In this document: piece after piece, positions 7,402 to 15,419 of the stretch
Position numbering within the stretch: position 1 is the first letter of the stretch
How the letters are laid out: each line of letters opens with the position of its first letter
Assembly: GCA_963750045.1 (NCBI GenBank)
Contig: CAVVPD010000002.1
Coordinates: 1 to 64,000 of the forward strand
DNA: 64,000 nucleotides
From: DASUAS01 sp963750045
GTDB lineage: Bacteria > Actinomycetota > Acidimicrobiia > IMCC26256 > DASPTH01
Direction: 5' to 3'
Notes under the pieces: model-generated
Databases searched by the model: none
Seen by the model: the letters and a program-made list of their open reading frames with translations, nothing else
Told to the model about the DNA's origin: nothing
Program-made: the position numbers and the translations under genes

Positions 7402-7809
7402 GTGACCACCAAAGCTCCGCCCGTCACCATCGCCGGCTACAGCCACGTGGCCGTGATGGTCGACAACCTCGACGCCGCCATCGCGTTCTACTGCGACACG
7501 CTCGGATTCGCGAAGCTCCCCCGCCCCGACTTCGGGCCGGGGACCGAAGGTGCATGGCTCCAGCTCGGGACTGCGCAGGTGCACCTCGGCACCGTCGCCG
7601 AGATGGGACCCCGGGCCGGGTTCCCGCACATCGCCCTGCACGTCCCGGCCGGCGCGTGGGACAGCACGATGGACGAGCTTGCGGCCCGCGGCGTACCGTT
7701 CGCTATGGGGCCCAACGCACGTGAAGACTTCGGTCGGCAGGTGCGCGCCGCGTTCATCCAGGATCCGGCGGGCAACTTCATCGAGCTCACCGACGTCGAC
7801 CCCACCTGA
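7402..7809 (+). CDS. VOC (glyoxalase/dioxygenase) family protein
   Basis: 135 residues with the two beta-alpha-beta-beta-beta modules of the vicinal-oxygen-chelate fold. Module one is YSHVAVMVDNLDAAIAFYCD...LGFAK and module two is HIALHVPA...FIQDPAGNFIELTDV. Metal-ligand positions are plausible (His near the start, Glu in FIELTD). The GTG start has GGAGAGC in front. It may isomerise, epimerise or open a ring; which of these is not visible. Third gene of the hydratase/APH operon. Confidence 0.82.
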   Translation: MTTKAPPVTIAGYSHVAVMVDNLDAAIAFYCDTLGFAKLPRPDFGPGTEGAWLQLGTAQVHLGTVAEMGPRAGFPHIALHVPAGAWDSTMDELAARGVPFAMGPNAREDFGRQVRAAFIQDPAGNFIELTDVDPT

Positions 7810-7838
7810 CCAACTGCGTTCGAGCGATCGCGCCGGGC

Positions 7839-8528
7839 GTGTCGGAACGCACTCTTCTCACGCTCTTCCTGATCCCCGTGTCGGTGCTCGCCGTCGCCGG
7901 GATCGTCGCGAACGCGATCTTCCCGACGTTGGTCGCCAATGCGCCCTATCTCATTCCCGCGATGACGACGCGGGCGGACCGGTTGCTGCTGTCGGCTCCG
8001 CTCATGCCCGGAGAAGTGTTCCTGAGCGTCGCCTTCCTCCGCGAGCTCGTCGGAGACCCGCTCTTCTACCTCTTCGGGCGACGGTACGGCGACGTGGGCA
8101 TCCGTTGGATCGAGGATCGCTCGGGCCCGAACTCGCGGGTCGTGCGAACGGTCGAGCGCGCGTTCCGGCGCGGGGCTTACGTGGTCGTCGCCGTGTGGCC
8201 GATCAACGTCGTGTGCCTGCTCGCCGGTGCGACGAAGATGCGGCCCGTGCCGTTCTTCGCGCTCAACATCACCGGCACGGTGGTGCGCATCACGCTCATC
8301 TTCTTCCTGGGTGATCTGCTCTCCGAACCCCTCATCGACATCGCGTCGTTCATCGGCCGGTACCAGTGGTACCTCACCCCGATCACCTTCGTGATCGTGG
8401 CACTCTCCCTGTGGCGTCAGGGACGCGCAGGACGCCGACCCGTCGAATCCGTCGGTGAGCTCCAGGCCGAGCTCGAAGCCGCCGACGAGGAGCTCGAAGC
8501 CGAGGCCACGATCCACGACGCACCGTGA
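7839..8528 (+). CDS. DedA-like (VTT-domain) membrane protein
   Basis: 229 residues. Hydrophobic segments at ~5-25, ~115-135 (VVVAVWPINVVCLLAGATKM), ~143-160 and ~170-190, with the re-entrant-loop style FGRRYG and a Pro-Gly motif (APLMPGEVFL), recall the DedA/SNARE-associated family of membrane proteins that help lipid flipping. The C-terminus is acidic and coiled-coil-like (ELQAELEAADEELEAEA). GTG start. The family call rests on pattern only. Confidence 0.65.
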   Translation: MSERTLLTLFLIPVSVLAVAGIVANAIFPTLVANAPYLIPAMTTRADRLLLSAPLMPGEVFLSVAFLRELVGDPLFYLFGRRYGDVGIRWIEDRSGPNSRVVRTVERAFRRGAYVVVAVWPINVVCLLAGATKMRPVPFFALNITGTVVRITLIFFLGDLLSEPLIDIASFIGRYQWYLTPITFVIVALSLWRQGRAGRRPVESVGELQAELEAADEELEAEATIHDAP

Positions 8529-8571
8529 GCCCCGACGTGATGACCCCGCCGACCCCCGAAAGGCTGCCGTC

Positions 8572-8838
8572 GTGAATCCTCCGTGCTCACACCTCCACAT
8601 GATCCGAGACGTCACCCCGAGCGCGGCGGGCTGCGAGGACTGTCTGCGCATCGGTGACACGTGGATGCACCTGCGGATGTGCCTCACCTGCGGTCATGTC
8701 GGCTGTTGCGACCAGTCGAAGAACAAGCACGCGACCCAGCACTTCCATGCCGACCACCACCCCCTCATCCAGTCGCACGAGCCGGGCGAGGACTGGCTGT
8801 GGTGCTACGTCGACGAAGTGATGATGGAGCCGGCCTGA
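8572..8838 (+). CDS. UBP-type zinc-finger protein
   Basis: 88-residue protein made entirely of a ZnF-UBP domain. Cys/His ligands are seen in PPCSHLHM, GCEDCLRIG, MCLTCGHVGCCD, KHATQHFHADHHP and the aromatic-rich end DWLWCYVDE. In bacteria such single-domain proteins are widespread and of unknown role; in eukaryotes the fold binds the ubiquitin C-terminus. I chose GTG at 8572 (VNPPCSH) with GAAAGG upstream, 44 bases past the membrane-protein gene. Confidence 0.85.
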   Translation: MNPPCSHLHMIRDVTPSAAGCEDCLRIGDTWMHLRMCLTCGHVGCCDQSKNKHATQHFHADHHPLIQSHEPGEDWLWCYVDEVMMEPA

Positions 8839-8878
8839 CCCGTGCCCGGCCCGGGTGTCCACGTAGTGTCGGACGGCC

Positions 8879-9676
8879 ATGCCGCGCCCAGATCCTCAGA
8901 CGCCCGTCGGACGCCGCACGTTCCTCGCCGGCACCCTGTTCGCGGTGGGTGCGCTCGCCGGGGCATGCGGGGACGGTGGCGGGGACGCGAGCCCCACGGC
9001 ACGCGCCACCGCCCCGACCGCGCCGGCGACGGCCCCCGCCCCGAGCGCGACGGCCGCGGCGGCGACGGCCCGGTTCGTGGCGAGCGGCCCGCAGGACCAC
9101 GACCGGGTCGCGCTGACCTTCCACACCAACGGCGACCTCGAGCTCGCCGCAGCGCTCCTCTCGGTTCTCGCGGCGCGCCGCGTGCAGATGACGGCGTTCG
9201 TCGTCGGCGACTGGCTCGACGCCAACCCCGACTGGGCGCAGCGCCTGGTCGACGGCGGGCACGAGCTTGCCAACCACACCTACTCCCACCCCACGTTCGG
9301 TGCGCTCGCACCGGAGGTCATGACCGACGAGATCGTGCGCTGTCGCGACCTGCTCGTACGGCTCACCGGCGGGGGCGGGAAGTTCTTCCGGCCGTCCGGT
9401 ACCGACGACGGAACCACGACGCCGGGGCCGGTCGTCCTCGACGTCGCCAGCCGGGCGGGTTACCCGGTGGTGCTCGGTTTCGACGTCGACCCGTTCGACT
9501 ACCGGGATCCCGGCGCCGACGCCGTCGTGCAGCGCACGCTCGCCGCCGCCCGCGCCGGCTCGATCGTGAGCCTGCACTTCGGGCATCCCGGCACGATCGC
9601 TGCGCTGCCCGCCATCCTCGACGGGCTCGACGAACAAGGCCTGCATCCCGGAACCGCGTCGGCGCTGCTCGGCTGA
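8879..9676 (+). CDS. Exported polysaccharide deacetylase-like lipoprotein (NodB domain)
   Basis: 265 residues. The N-terminus has a twin-arginine and lipobox signal (GRRTFLAGTLFAVGALAGAC, Cys at ~31), followed by an Ala/Thr/Pro-rich linker (~40-65). The NodB homology domain runs from ~75: VALTFHTNGD replaces the usual TFDDG, H-x3-H is present as HELANHTYSH, and KFFRPSGTDD and SLHFGH follow. The first motif has His-Thr in place of Asp-Asp, so deacetylase activity is uncertain. It probably acts on cell-envelope glycan outside the membrane. Confidence 0.8.
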   Translation: MPRPDPQTPVGRRTFLAGTLFAVGALAGACGDGGGDASPTARATAPTAPATAPAPSATAAAATARFVASGPQDHDRVALTFHTNGDLELAAALLSVLAARRVQMTAFVVGDWLDANPDWAQRLVDGGHELANHTYSHPTFGALAPEVMTDEIVRCRDLLVRLTGGGGKFFRPSGTDDGTTTPGPVVLDVASRAGYPVVLGFDVDPFDYRDPGADAVVQRTLAAARAGSIVSLHFGHPGTIAALPAILDGLDEQGLHPGTASALLG

Positions 9677-9803
9677 GTCAACCGCCAGACGACGCAGAGC
9701 TCGGTGATCGGCTCGGAGCCCGGGGCGAGCCCGCAGGCTGCCGGCGGCCCCGAATTCCGCCGTCGGGGAGCCCGCGACACGCCGCCCGGTCCGGAAAGGT
9801 TCA

Positions 9804-9812
9804 TCTGGTCAA
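9804..9812. promoter_or_regulatory. TCTGGTCAA motif before the P450 gene
   Basis: Reverse complement of TTGACCAGA, which also occurs at 16385-16393 in front of the amidohydrolase gene. Here it lies in AT-rich DNA 55 bases upstream of the P450 start. It could be a shared operator or a -35 element on the opposite strand. Confidence 0.3.
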
Positions 9813-9866
9813 ATAATCTGTTCCCGAGCGCCGGTCGCAGCCGCGGCCCAGCCCGGAGGAGGACCC

Positions 9867-11126
9867 ATGGAACGGACCGCAATCGAGGGCATCGACCTGA
9901 ACGATCCCGAGCGCTTCGTGCGGGGTGAGCACCACGAGATGTTCACGAAGCTCCGGGCCGAGAGCCCGCTCTACTGGCAGGAGGACGACCTCAAGGGTGG
10001 CGGCTACTGGAACGTGGTCAAGCACGCCGACCTCATCGAGGTCAACCGCGACACCGCGACCTTCTCGTCCGAGATCGGCGGCACCATGATCATGTCGGGG
10101 CAGTACCCCGTGGGCGAGGACCCCGACGCGCTGATGGACACGCGCGGTGTGCTCATGCTCGACATGGACCCGCCCAAGCACACCCGGTACCGGCTCCTCG
10201 TCAACAAGGGTTTCACGCCACGGATGATCGGGCTCATCGAGCAGGCGCTGGGTCACCGTGCCTCGATGATCGTCGACAACGTGATCGAGCAGGGGTCGGC
10301 CGACTTCGTCGAGGACATCGCCGCCGAGCTCCCGCTCCAGGCGATCGCCGAGATCATGGGCGTACCCCAGGAAGACCGGCGCAAGCTCTTCGAGTGGTCG
10401 AACCGGATGGTCGGCGCCGGTGACCCCGAGTACATGGCCAACGACACCGGCGACGCGTTCGTCGAGCTCTTCACCTACGTGAACGGGCTCGCCGGGGAGC
10501 GGCGCACCGACCCCCACGACGACATCGTCACCAAGCTCCTCAACGCCGAGATCGAAGGCGAGCAGCTGAGCGAGCTCGAGTTCGACATGTTCATGATGTT
10601 GCTCGCGGTCGCGGGCAACGAGACGACCCGCAACGCGACCGCGCACGGCATGTACGCGCTGCTGACCCACCCCGAGCAGTTCGAGCTGCTGAAGAGCGAT
10701 CCCGACGCGCGCATGGACGACGCCGTCGAAGAGGTGCTGCGATGGGCGTCACCGGTGCTCCACTTCCGCCGCACGGCCACCGTCGACACCGAGATCCGCG
10801 GCCAGCAGATCAAAGCCGGTGACCGCGTCGTCATCTGGCACATCTCGGCCAACCGCGACGAGGAGGTCTGGGACGACCCGTTCGTCTTCGACATCACCCG
10901 GTCGCCGAACCCGCATGTCGCGTTCGGTGGCGGTGGCTCGCACTTCTGCCTCGGCGCCAACCTGGCCCGCATGGAGCTCAAGCTCATCCTCACGGAGCTC
11001 GTGACCCGCCTGCCCGACATGCAGCTCTCGGGCGAGCCCCAGCGGCTGCTGTCGAACTTCATCGGCGGCATCAAGCACATGCCGGTGAAGTGGACACCGG
11101 GCGAGCGCGTCCTCGCCGGCGCCTGA
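9867..11126 (+). CDS. Cytochrome P450, CYP125/CYP142-like
   Basis: 419-residue heme monooxygenase. Seen: the I-helix oxygen-binding motif AVAGNETTRNA (~248), ExxR in EEVLRWASPV (~290), and the heme loop FGGGGSHFCLGANLARME with the axial Cys at ~360. The opening IEGIDLNDPERFVRGEHHEMF and the end NFIGGIKHMPVKW resemble actinobacterial P450s that hydroxylate steroid or fatty side chains (CYP125/142). Redox partners are not adjacent. The ATG has GGAGGA in front. The substrate class is inference. Confidence 0.9.
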   Translation: MERTAIEGIDLNDPERFVRGEHHEMFTKLRAESPLYWQEDDLKGGGYWNVVKHADLIEVNRDTATFSSEIGGTMIMSGQYPVGEDPDALMDTRGVLMLDMDPPKHTRYRLLVNKGFTPRMIGLIEQALGHRASMIVDNVIEQGSADFVEDIAAELPLQAIAEIMGVPQEDRRKLFEWSNRMVGAGDPEYMANDTGDAFVELFTYVNGLAGERRTDPHDDIVTKLLNAEIEGEQLSELEFDMFMMLLAVAGNETTRNATAHGMYALLTHPEQFELLKSDPDARMDDAVEEVLRWASPVLHFRRTATVDTEIRGQQIKAGDRVVIWHISANRDEEVWDDPFVFDITRSPNPHVAFGGGGSHFCLGANLARMELKLILTELVTRLPDMQLSGEPQRLLSNFIGGIKHMPVKWTPGERVLAGA

Positions 11127-11151
11127 ACCTCGAGATCCGACGGTTGACAGC

Positions 11152-11973
11152 TTGACCGGCGACGGGATCCTGGCCGGCCCGATCGACGGGCCGGCCCGCA
11201 CCGCGGCGCAATACCCACATCGGCAGGCCGAGCCGGGCCTGCGGGTCCTGCACCACACGTCGGGGTTCACGGGCGCGGTCGTCGGGCTCGACGGCGACGA
11301 GCTGGTACTCCGCGGGCACACCGGCCTCGAACGGCGATTCGCCAACCGTCCCGGCACGTTCGCGGTCGACGGCACGCCCACGCACCTCGTGCCCATGCCC
11401 GCCGACGCGCCCGAACCGGGCGTCCGGGTCGCGGGCACGAGGACCGCGTCGGGGAGCCGGGCGGTCGTGGGCGCGAAGGCTCGCGTCGCGCGCGCCGGCC
11501 GGATCTGGGTCGAGGGCGTGCACGACGCCGAGCTGGTCGAACGGGTGTGGGGTGACGACCTACGCGTCGAGGGCGTCGTGGTGGAGCGGCTCGACGGTGC
11601 CGACCACCTCGCCCACGAGGTCCGGACCTTCGGTCCCGCCCGTGAGCAGCGCCTGGGCGTCCTGCTCGACCACCTCGTCGCGGGGAGCAAGGAGGCGCGC
11701 CTCGCCGCCGAGGTCACCGACCCCAACGTGCTCGTGACCGGGACGCCCTACGTCGACGTGTGGCAGGCCGTGCGGCCGTCGGCGGTGGGGATCGCGGCGT
11801 GGCCCGTCATCCCGCGGGGCACCGACTGGAAGACCGGCGTCTGCGCCGCGCTCGGTGTCGACGACCCTCGGGCCATGTGGCGGCGGATCCTCGGGTCGGT
11901 CCACGACTGGAAGCAGCTGGAGCAGCCATTCGTCGCCGCCGTCGAGCAGCTCATCGACTTCGTCACCGAGTAG
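11152..11973 (+). CDS. DUF3097 family protein
   Basis: 273 residues matching the actinobacterial DUF3097 family along its length. Characteristic blocks are ARAGRIWVEGVHDAELVERV, WGDDLRVEGVVVERLDG, LGVLLDHLVAGSKE, GTPYVDVWQAVRP and AWPVIPRGTDWKTGVC. The family is conserved in Actinobacteria; the EGxxDAE/LxDHLxxGSKE pattern looks TOPRIM-like, suggesting nucleic-acid metal chemistry, but no function is established. The apparent start is TTG at 11152 with a weak ribosome site. It follows the P450 by 25 bases. Confidence 0.85.
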   Translation: MTGDGILAGPIDGPARTAAQYPHRQAEPGLRVLHHTSGFTGAVVGLDGDELVLRGHTGLERRFANRPGTFAVDGTPTHLVPMPADAPEPGVRVAGTRTASGSRAVVGAKARVARAGRIWVEGVHDAELVERVWGDDLRVEGVVVERLDGADHLAHEVRTFGPAREQRLGVLLDHLVAGSKEARLAAEVTDPNVLVTGTPYVDVWQAVRPSAVGIAAWPVIPRGTDWKTGVCAALGVDDPRAMWRRILGSVHDWKQLEQPFVAAVEQLIDFVTE

Positions 11974-11976
11974 GCC

Positions 11977-12026
11977 GAACCGGCGTCATATTCGGCACGA
12001 AAATTGGCCTCTCCTGACGCCGGTTC
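11977..12026. terminator. Bidirectional terminator-like inverted repeat
   Basis: Perfect 12-bp arms GAACCGGCGTCA (11977-11988) and TGACGCCGGTTC (12015-12026) flank 26 bases that are AT-richer. It lies between the convergent DUF3097 gene and the leftward SnoaL gene. Confidence 0.6.
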
Positions 12027-12069
12027 GCTCGGGTGGGCGGTTCGCTCGGGTGGGCGGTTCGCTCAGGTG
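12022..12069. repeat. 17-bp tandem repeat, 2.8 copies
   Basis: GGTTCGCTCGGGTGGGC occurs at 12022-12038 and 12039-12055, then a partial third copy with G-to-A at 12056-12069. The third copy holds the stop codon of the leftward SnoaL gene, and the first shares its start with the terminator arm. Confidence 0.8.
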
Positions 12070-12611
12070 CGCGCTTCGACGATTTCGGCCTCGTCGAGCT
12101 TGCGGTCGGCGATGCCCGCGAAGCCGTCGCTGCCGGTGTAGGTGTCCTCGCCGAGGACCTTGCCGTCGGCGTCGACGGGCCAGAGTGTGGCCATGCGCGC
12201 CTCGTACAGGTAATGCGCGTCAGGATCGTCGACCGCGATCCCCATCGCCGCCAAGGTGCGCCCCGGATAGGCCATGCGCATCACACCCTCGGTGAGCACG
12301 CAGTCGCGGTCGACGACCAAGCGGTCGACATCGAGCTGCAGTCGGCCCGCCCCGGACCCGATGAACCGCTCGTAGAACGCGCGCACGCCGTCCTTCCCCT
12401 GCGGGCTGCTGAGCGGATCGGGCGCGCCGTAGGCGTGGTAGTGGACGTCGTCGGCAAGCGTCGCGAGCAGGCCATCGAGGTCGCCCGCGGACTCCGCCTT
12501 CATGTGGTCGAGGACGGTCTGGAGGTTGCGGCGGAGGATCGGGTCGGTCTCGGCCGCGAGACGCTCCTCGACCTTCCTCCAGGTGACGGACTGGTCGATC
12601 ACGGGCGACAT
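12063..12611 (-). CDS. SnoaL/NTF2-like protein
   Basis: 182 residues with the cystatin-like alpha+beta cone of the SnoaL/nuclear transport factor 2 family: an N-terminal helix pair (NLQTVLDHMKAESAGDLDGL), LADDVHYHAYG, then GKDGVRAFYERFIGSG and strands with HYLYEARMATLWPVD. Such proteins are small-molecule isomerases, cyclases, hydratases or binding partners. The ATG has AGGGGGAGAAG in front. It sits 16 bases behind an SDR gene on the same strand, so the two probably form an operon. Confidence 0.8.
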   Translation of the reverse strand: MSPVIDQSVTWRKVEERLAAETDPILRRNLQTVLDHMKAESAGDLDGLLATLADDVHYHAYGAPDPLSSPQGKDGVRAFYERFIGSGAGRLQLDVDRLVVDRDCVLTEGVMRMAYPGRTLAAMGIAVDDPDAHYLYEARMATLWPVDADGKVLGEDTYTGSDGFAGIADRKLDEAEIVEART

Positions 12612-12627
12612 GGTCTTCTCCCCCTGG

Positions 12628-13509
12628 TCACGGACGTGGGTCTCGCGTTTGTAGCAGGCGTGCCCGGAGCGCGTCGTCGTGGACGAACACGGGCAGGTCG
12701 TCGTCGCCGAGGAACGAGGGTCGCACCGAGGAGCCCCCGTCGACCACCAGCGTGTGACCGGTGACGAACGCCGAGAGGTCGGAGAGCAGGTAGAGCACCG
12801 CTCCCGCGATGTCGTCCGGGGTGCCGCGGCGACCGAGTGGGACCGCCGCCCGTTCGGCGGGTGCGTCGACGGTCGGACCCTCGCGCTCGGTCTTGGCAGT
12901 GCGCACGGTCCCCGCGGCAACCGCGTTCACGCGCACGCCGGCGGCGCCGAGCTCGAGCGCAGCGGTGCGGGTGAGCGCGAGCACCCCCGCCTTGGCCGAC
13001 GCGTACGGCGCGCCGAACGGCATGGCCGAGATCCCGCTCACCGACGCGATGTGCACGATGCTCCCTCCTCCACCGTGCGCGAGCAGTCGCGCCCCGACAG
13101 CCTGCGTCGTCACGAACGCGCTCTGCAGGTTCAACTCGGTGACCGCGGCGAAGGTCGCGGGCGTCATCGTCGTGATCGGCTCCCACTGGTCGGACGCCAT
13201 GCCCCCGACCACGTGGACGAGCCCATGCAGCGGCCCGAGGTCGGCGGCACCGTCGATCGCGGTGGCGACCGCACCGGCGTCGCGGACGTCGACGAGCGCG
13301 GGTCGACACCCGAGACTCATGCCGTCGAGCGCGTGCTCCGTGATCGCGAGCCGGTCGCGGTCGATGTCGAGCGCGACCACCGCGGCGCCGGCCGTCGCCA
13401 AGATCGTGCACACCGCGGTGCCGATCCCACCACCACCGGCGCCGGCCACCACGACCACCTTGCCGCGCAGTCCGAGCCCGAAGTCCGTCACGACCCCATG
13501 GCCTACCAT
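12628..13509 (-). CDS. Short-chain dehydrogenase/reductase
   Basis: 293-residue classical SDR. Seen: the cofactor loop AGAGGGGIG (TGxxxGxG type), DIDRD after the second strand (NAD-type acidic residue), active-site Ser in HIASVSGIS, Tyr-Lys in PYASAKAG (~170) and the C-terminal GHTLVVDGGSS. It then has a tail of ~35 residues (FLGDDDLPVFVHDDALRARL) longer than usual. The ATG at 13509 would overlap the divergent gene at 13498 by 12 bp; a GTG at ~13493 (VTDFGLGLRGKVV) is the alternative. It probably oxidises a hydroxyacyl substrate. Confidence 0.87.
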   Translation of the reverse strand: MVGHGVVTDFGLGLRGKVVVVAGAGGGGIGTAVCTILATAGAAVVALDIDRDRLAITEHALDGMSLGCRPALVDVRDAGAVATAIDGAADLGPLHGLVHVVGGMASDQWEPITTMTPATFAAVTELNLQSAFVTTQAVGARLLAHGGGGSIVHIASVSGISAMPFGAPYASAKAGVLALTRTAALELGAAGVRVNAVAAGTVRTAKTEREGPTVDAPAERAAVPLGRRGTPDDIAGAVLYLLSDLSAFVTGHTLVVDGGSSVRPSFLGDDDLPVFVHDDALRARLLQTRDPRP

Positions 13510-14172
13510 GCGCCCGTGTTCGACGGCGTCGCAATGCTCGTGACCAACGCGACCACGCTGCTGGGCGGATCGATCGTCGACGCGCTGGCCGACGCCGGCG
13601 CGCAGGTCGCGGCCGTCGAGGGCGGATACACCGACCGCCAGAGCGCGCACGCCGCATTCGCCGCGCTCAGCCACGTGGATGCAGTCGTGCACGTCTGCGT
13701 CGACGAGGGAGCGCTGGTCGCGCAGCCACTCGTCGAGATCGCACCCGCCGACTGGGATCGTCGTGCCGAGGCGTTGCTCCGCGAGGCGATCTTCACGTTC
13801 CAGGCCGCGTACGACCTGTTCACGGGTGGCCCTGGTCGCATCGTGGTGATCGCGCCGACCGCCGGCTTCACCGGCGCCGGAGGGCTGGTCCCCTACACGA
13901 CCGCGGTCGAAGGGGTGCGGGCGATGGCCAAGTCGGCAGCGCGGCAATGGGGGGCGCAAGGCATCACCGTCAATACCGTGATGGTCCCGCCGGACCTCGT
14001 CGCGGCGGTGCTCGTGGCGAACACCGCGTTCAACGCACCCCCCGTGGTCGGGCGTCTCCCCGACGTGCGCGCCGACGTCGTGGAGGCGATCGGCCTGTTC
14101 GCCGGATCGCCGGCCACGGCCATCACCGGTGCGACCGTGATCGTCGACGGCGGCTCGGTGATGGCGCCGTGA
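13498..14172 (+). CDS. Degenerate (non-catalytic) SDR-family protein
   Basis: 224 residues with the SDR fold (AMLVTNATTLLGGSIVDALADAG, HVDAVVHVCVDE, RIVVIAPTAGF, TGATVIVDGG), but the catalytic signatures are lost. TGxxxGxG is replaced by TNATTLLGG. The Tyr-x3-Lys pair is YTTAV, so the Lys is absent, and the active-site Ser is replaced (APTAG). It overlaps the canonical SDR downstream by GTGA. The arrangement recalls BbsC/BbsD-type heteromeric dehydrogenases, in which one SDR subunit is inactive. The start is ATG 13498, or GTG 13517. Confidence 0.8.
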   Translation: MAYHAPVFDGVAMLVTNATTLLGGSIVDALADAGAQVAAVEGGYTDRQSAHAAFAALSHVDAVVHVCVDEGALVAQPLVEIAPADWDRRAEALLREAIFTFQAAYDLFTGGPGRIVVIAPTAGFTGAGGLVPYTTAVEGVRAMAKSAARQWGAQGITVNTVMVPPDLVAAVLVANTAFNAPPVVGRLPDVRADVVEAIGLFAGSPATAITGATVIVDGGSVMAP

Positions 14173-14933
14173 ACCAGGGACTCGCCGGCCGCAGCGTCGT
14201 CGTCACCGGCGCGGGCGGCGGGGTCGGGCGGGGCATCGCGCTGGCATGCGCGACCGCCGGCGCGGACGTGATCGTCACCTCGCGCACCGAGCAGGGCCGA
14301 GCGGTCGTCGGCGAGATCGAGGACCGGGGCGGCTCGGGCACCTGGGTGCGTTGCGACGTGACCGAGCCGTCGACCGTCGCCGCCGCGGTTGGCACCGCGG
14401 TCGAACGCACCGGCATGCTCCACACGATCGTCCACAACGCGACGAGCCGCCGGTCCAGCCGGCCGCACCGGCTCGAGACCGTCGACCCATCGTCGTGGGA
14501 GGAGCACGCTTCGGTCTCGCTACGCGGCGCGTACCACTGTGCGCGTGCCGGCTTCGACGCCCTGCGGTCCGGCCAGGGCACGCTGATCCTGATGACGTCG
14601 CCGGCCGGCATCGAAGGCAGCCACGGCCTCCCGCTCTACGGCACCGTCAAGGGTGCCCTGCGCGGCTTCACCAAGAGCCTGGCCCGCGAGTGGGCACCCC
14701 ACGGGATGACCGTGAACATCGTCTCGCCCCTCGCGATGTCGCCGGCGATGGTGAGCGCCATCGAGCAGGATCCCGCCATGGCGGAGCGGCTGTCGCGCCG
14801 CGTGCCGATGGGTCGGGTCGGGGATCCCGAGACCGACGTGGGCCCTGCGGTCGCCTTCCTCTGCAGCCCCGACGCGCACTATGTGACCGGACAGACCGTC
14901 GTGGTCGACGGCGGTCATTTCATGAACCTCTGA
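14169..14933 (+). CDS. Short-chain dehydrogenase/reductase, catalytic partner
   Basis: 254-residue classical SDR with intact motifs: VVVTGAGGGVGRGIAL (cofactor loop), VHNAT in place of NNAG, LMTSPAG with Ser, YGTVKGAL with Tyr and Lys at ~155-159, and TGQTVVVDGGHF. The GTG start overlaps the stop of the degenerate SDR by 4 bp (GTGA), which implies coupled translation and perhaps a shared complex. It is followed by a cupin gene 28 bases later. Likely an NAD-dependent hydroxyacyl dehydrogenase; the substrate is unknown. Confidence 0.88.
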   Translation: MNQGLAGRSVVVTGAGGGVGRGIALACATAGADVIVTSRTEQGRAVVGEIEDRGGSGTWVRCDVTEPSTVAAAVGTAVERTGMLHTIVHNATSRRSSRPHRLETVDPSSWEEHASVSLRGAYHCARAGFDALRSGQGTLILMTSPAGIEGSHGLPLYGTVKGALRGFTKSLAREWAPHGMTVNIVSPLAMSPAMVSAIEQDPAMAERLSRRVPMGRVGDPETDVGPAVAFLCSPDAHYVTGQTVVVDGGHFMNL

Positions 14934-14961
14934 CCCGACCCACCGAACCCGAGGAGATCCC

Positions 14962-15417
14962 ATGACCGGTGGCCCCCGCATTCGACACCTCGACGACGTG
15001 CCCTGGGAGGAGGTCCGAACGATCGACTACGGCGACCGCACGGCGTCGGTGCGCGAGAAGTGGCTCGACTTCTCCCCGAGGTTCCTCTCGCTCGTCGCCG
15101 AGTGGGACTCCGGGATGATGATCCACGCCCACGGCCACAACAGCGATCACGTCGTCTACGTGCTCGAGGGCGACATGACCTGCGGTGACGTCCGGTGCGG
15201 GCCGGGCACCCACATCGCGCTCGACCAGGGCGACACGTTCGGGCCGTTCATCGCCGGCGAGCACGGCGTCGTGCTGTTCGAGGTGATGATGGGCGATCCG
15301 CGTTCGTTCCCGGCCGACGAGGACGGTTGGCACGCGCTGCTCGAGGCGAAGGGGGCGAAGCAGGCCCCCAACCCGAAGATCGCGCTCCCCGACTGGCTCG
15401 AAGACACACGGACCTGA
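14962..15417 (+). CDS. Cupin-domain protein
   Basis: 151 residues, single cupin barrel. The first motif is around MMIHAHGHNSDHVVYVLEGDM, with three His and a downstream Glu, and the second is FIAGEHGVVLFEVMMGD. The His set could bind a metal, so dioxygenase, isomerase or small-molecule-binding roles are possible. A good site (GAGGAGATCCC) precedes the ATG. It ends 2 bases before the luciferase-like gene, so both belong to the SDR operon. Confidence 0.82.
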   Translation: MTGGPRIRHLDDVPWEEVRTIDYGDRTASVREKWLDFSPRFLSLVAEWDSGMMIHAHGHNSDHVVYVLEGDMTCGDVRCGPGTHIALDQGDTFGPFIAGEHGVVLFEVMMGDPRSFPADEDGWHALLEAKGAKQAPNPKIALPDWLEDTRT

Positions 15418-15419
15418 CC

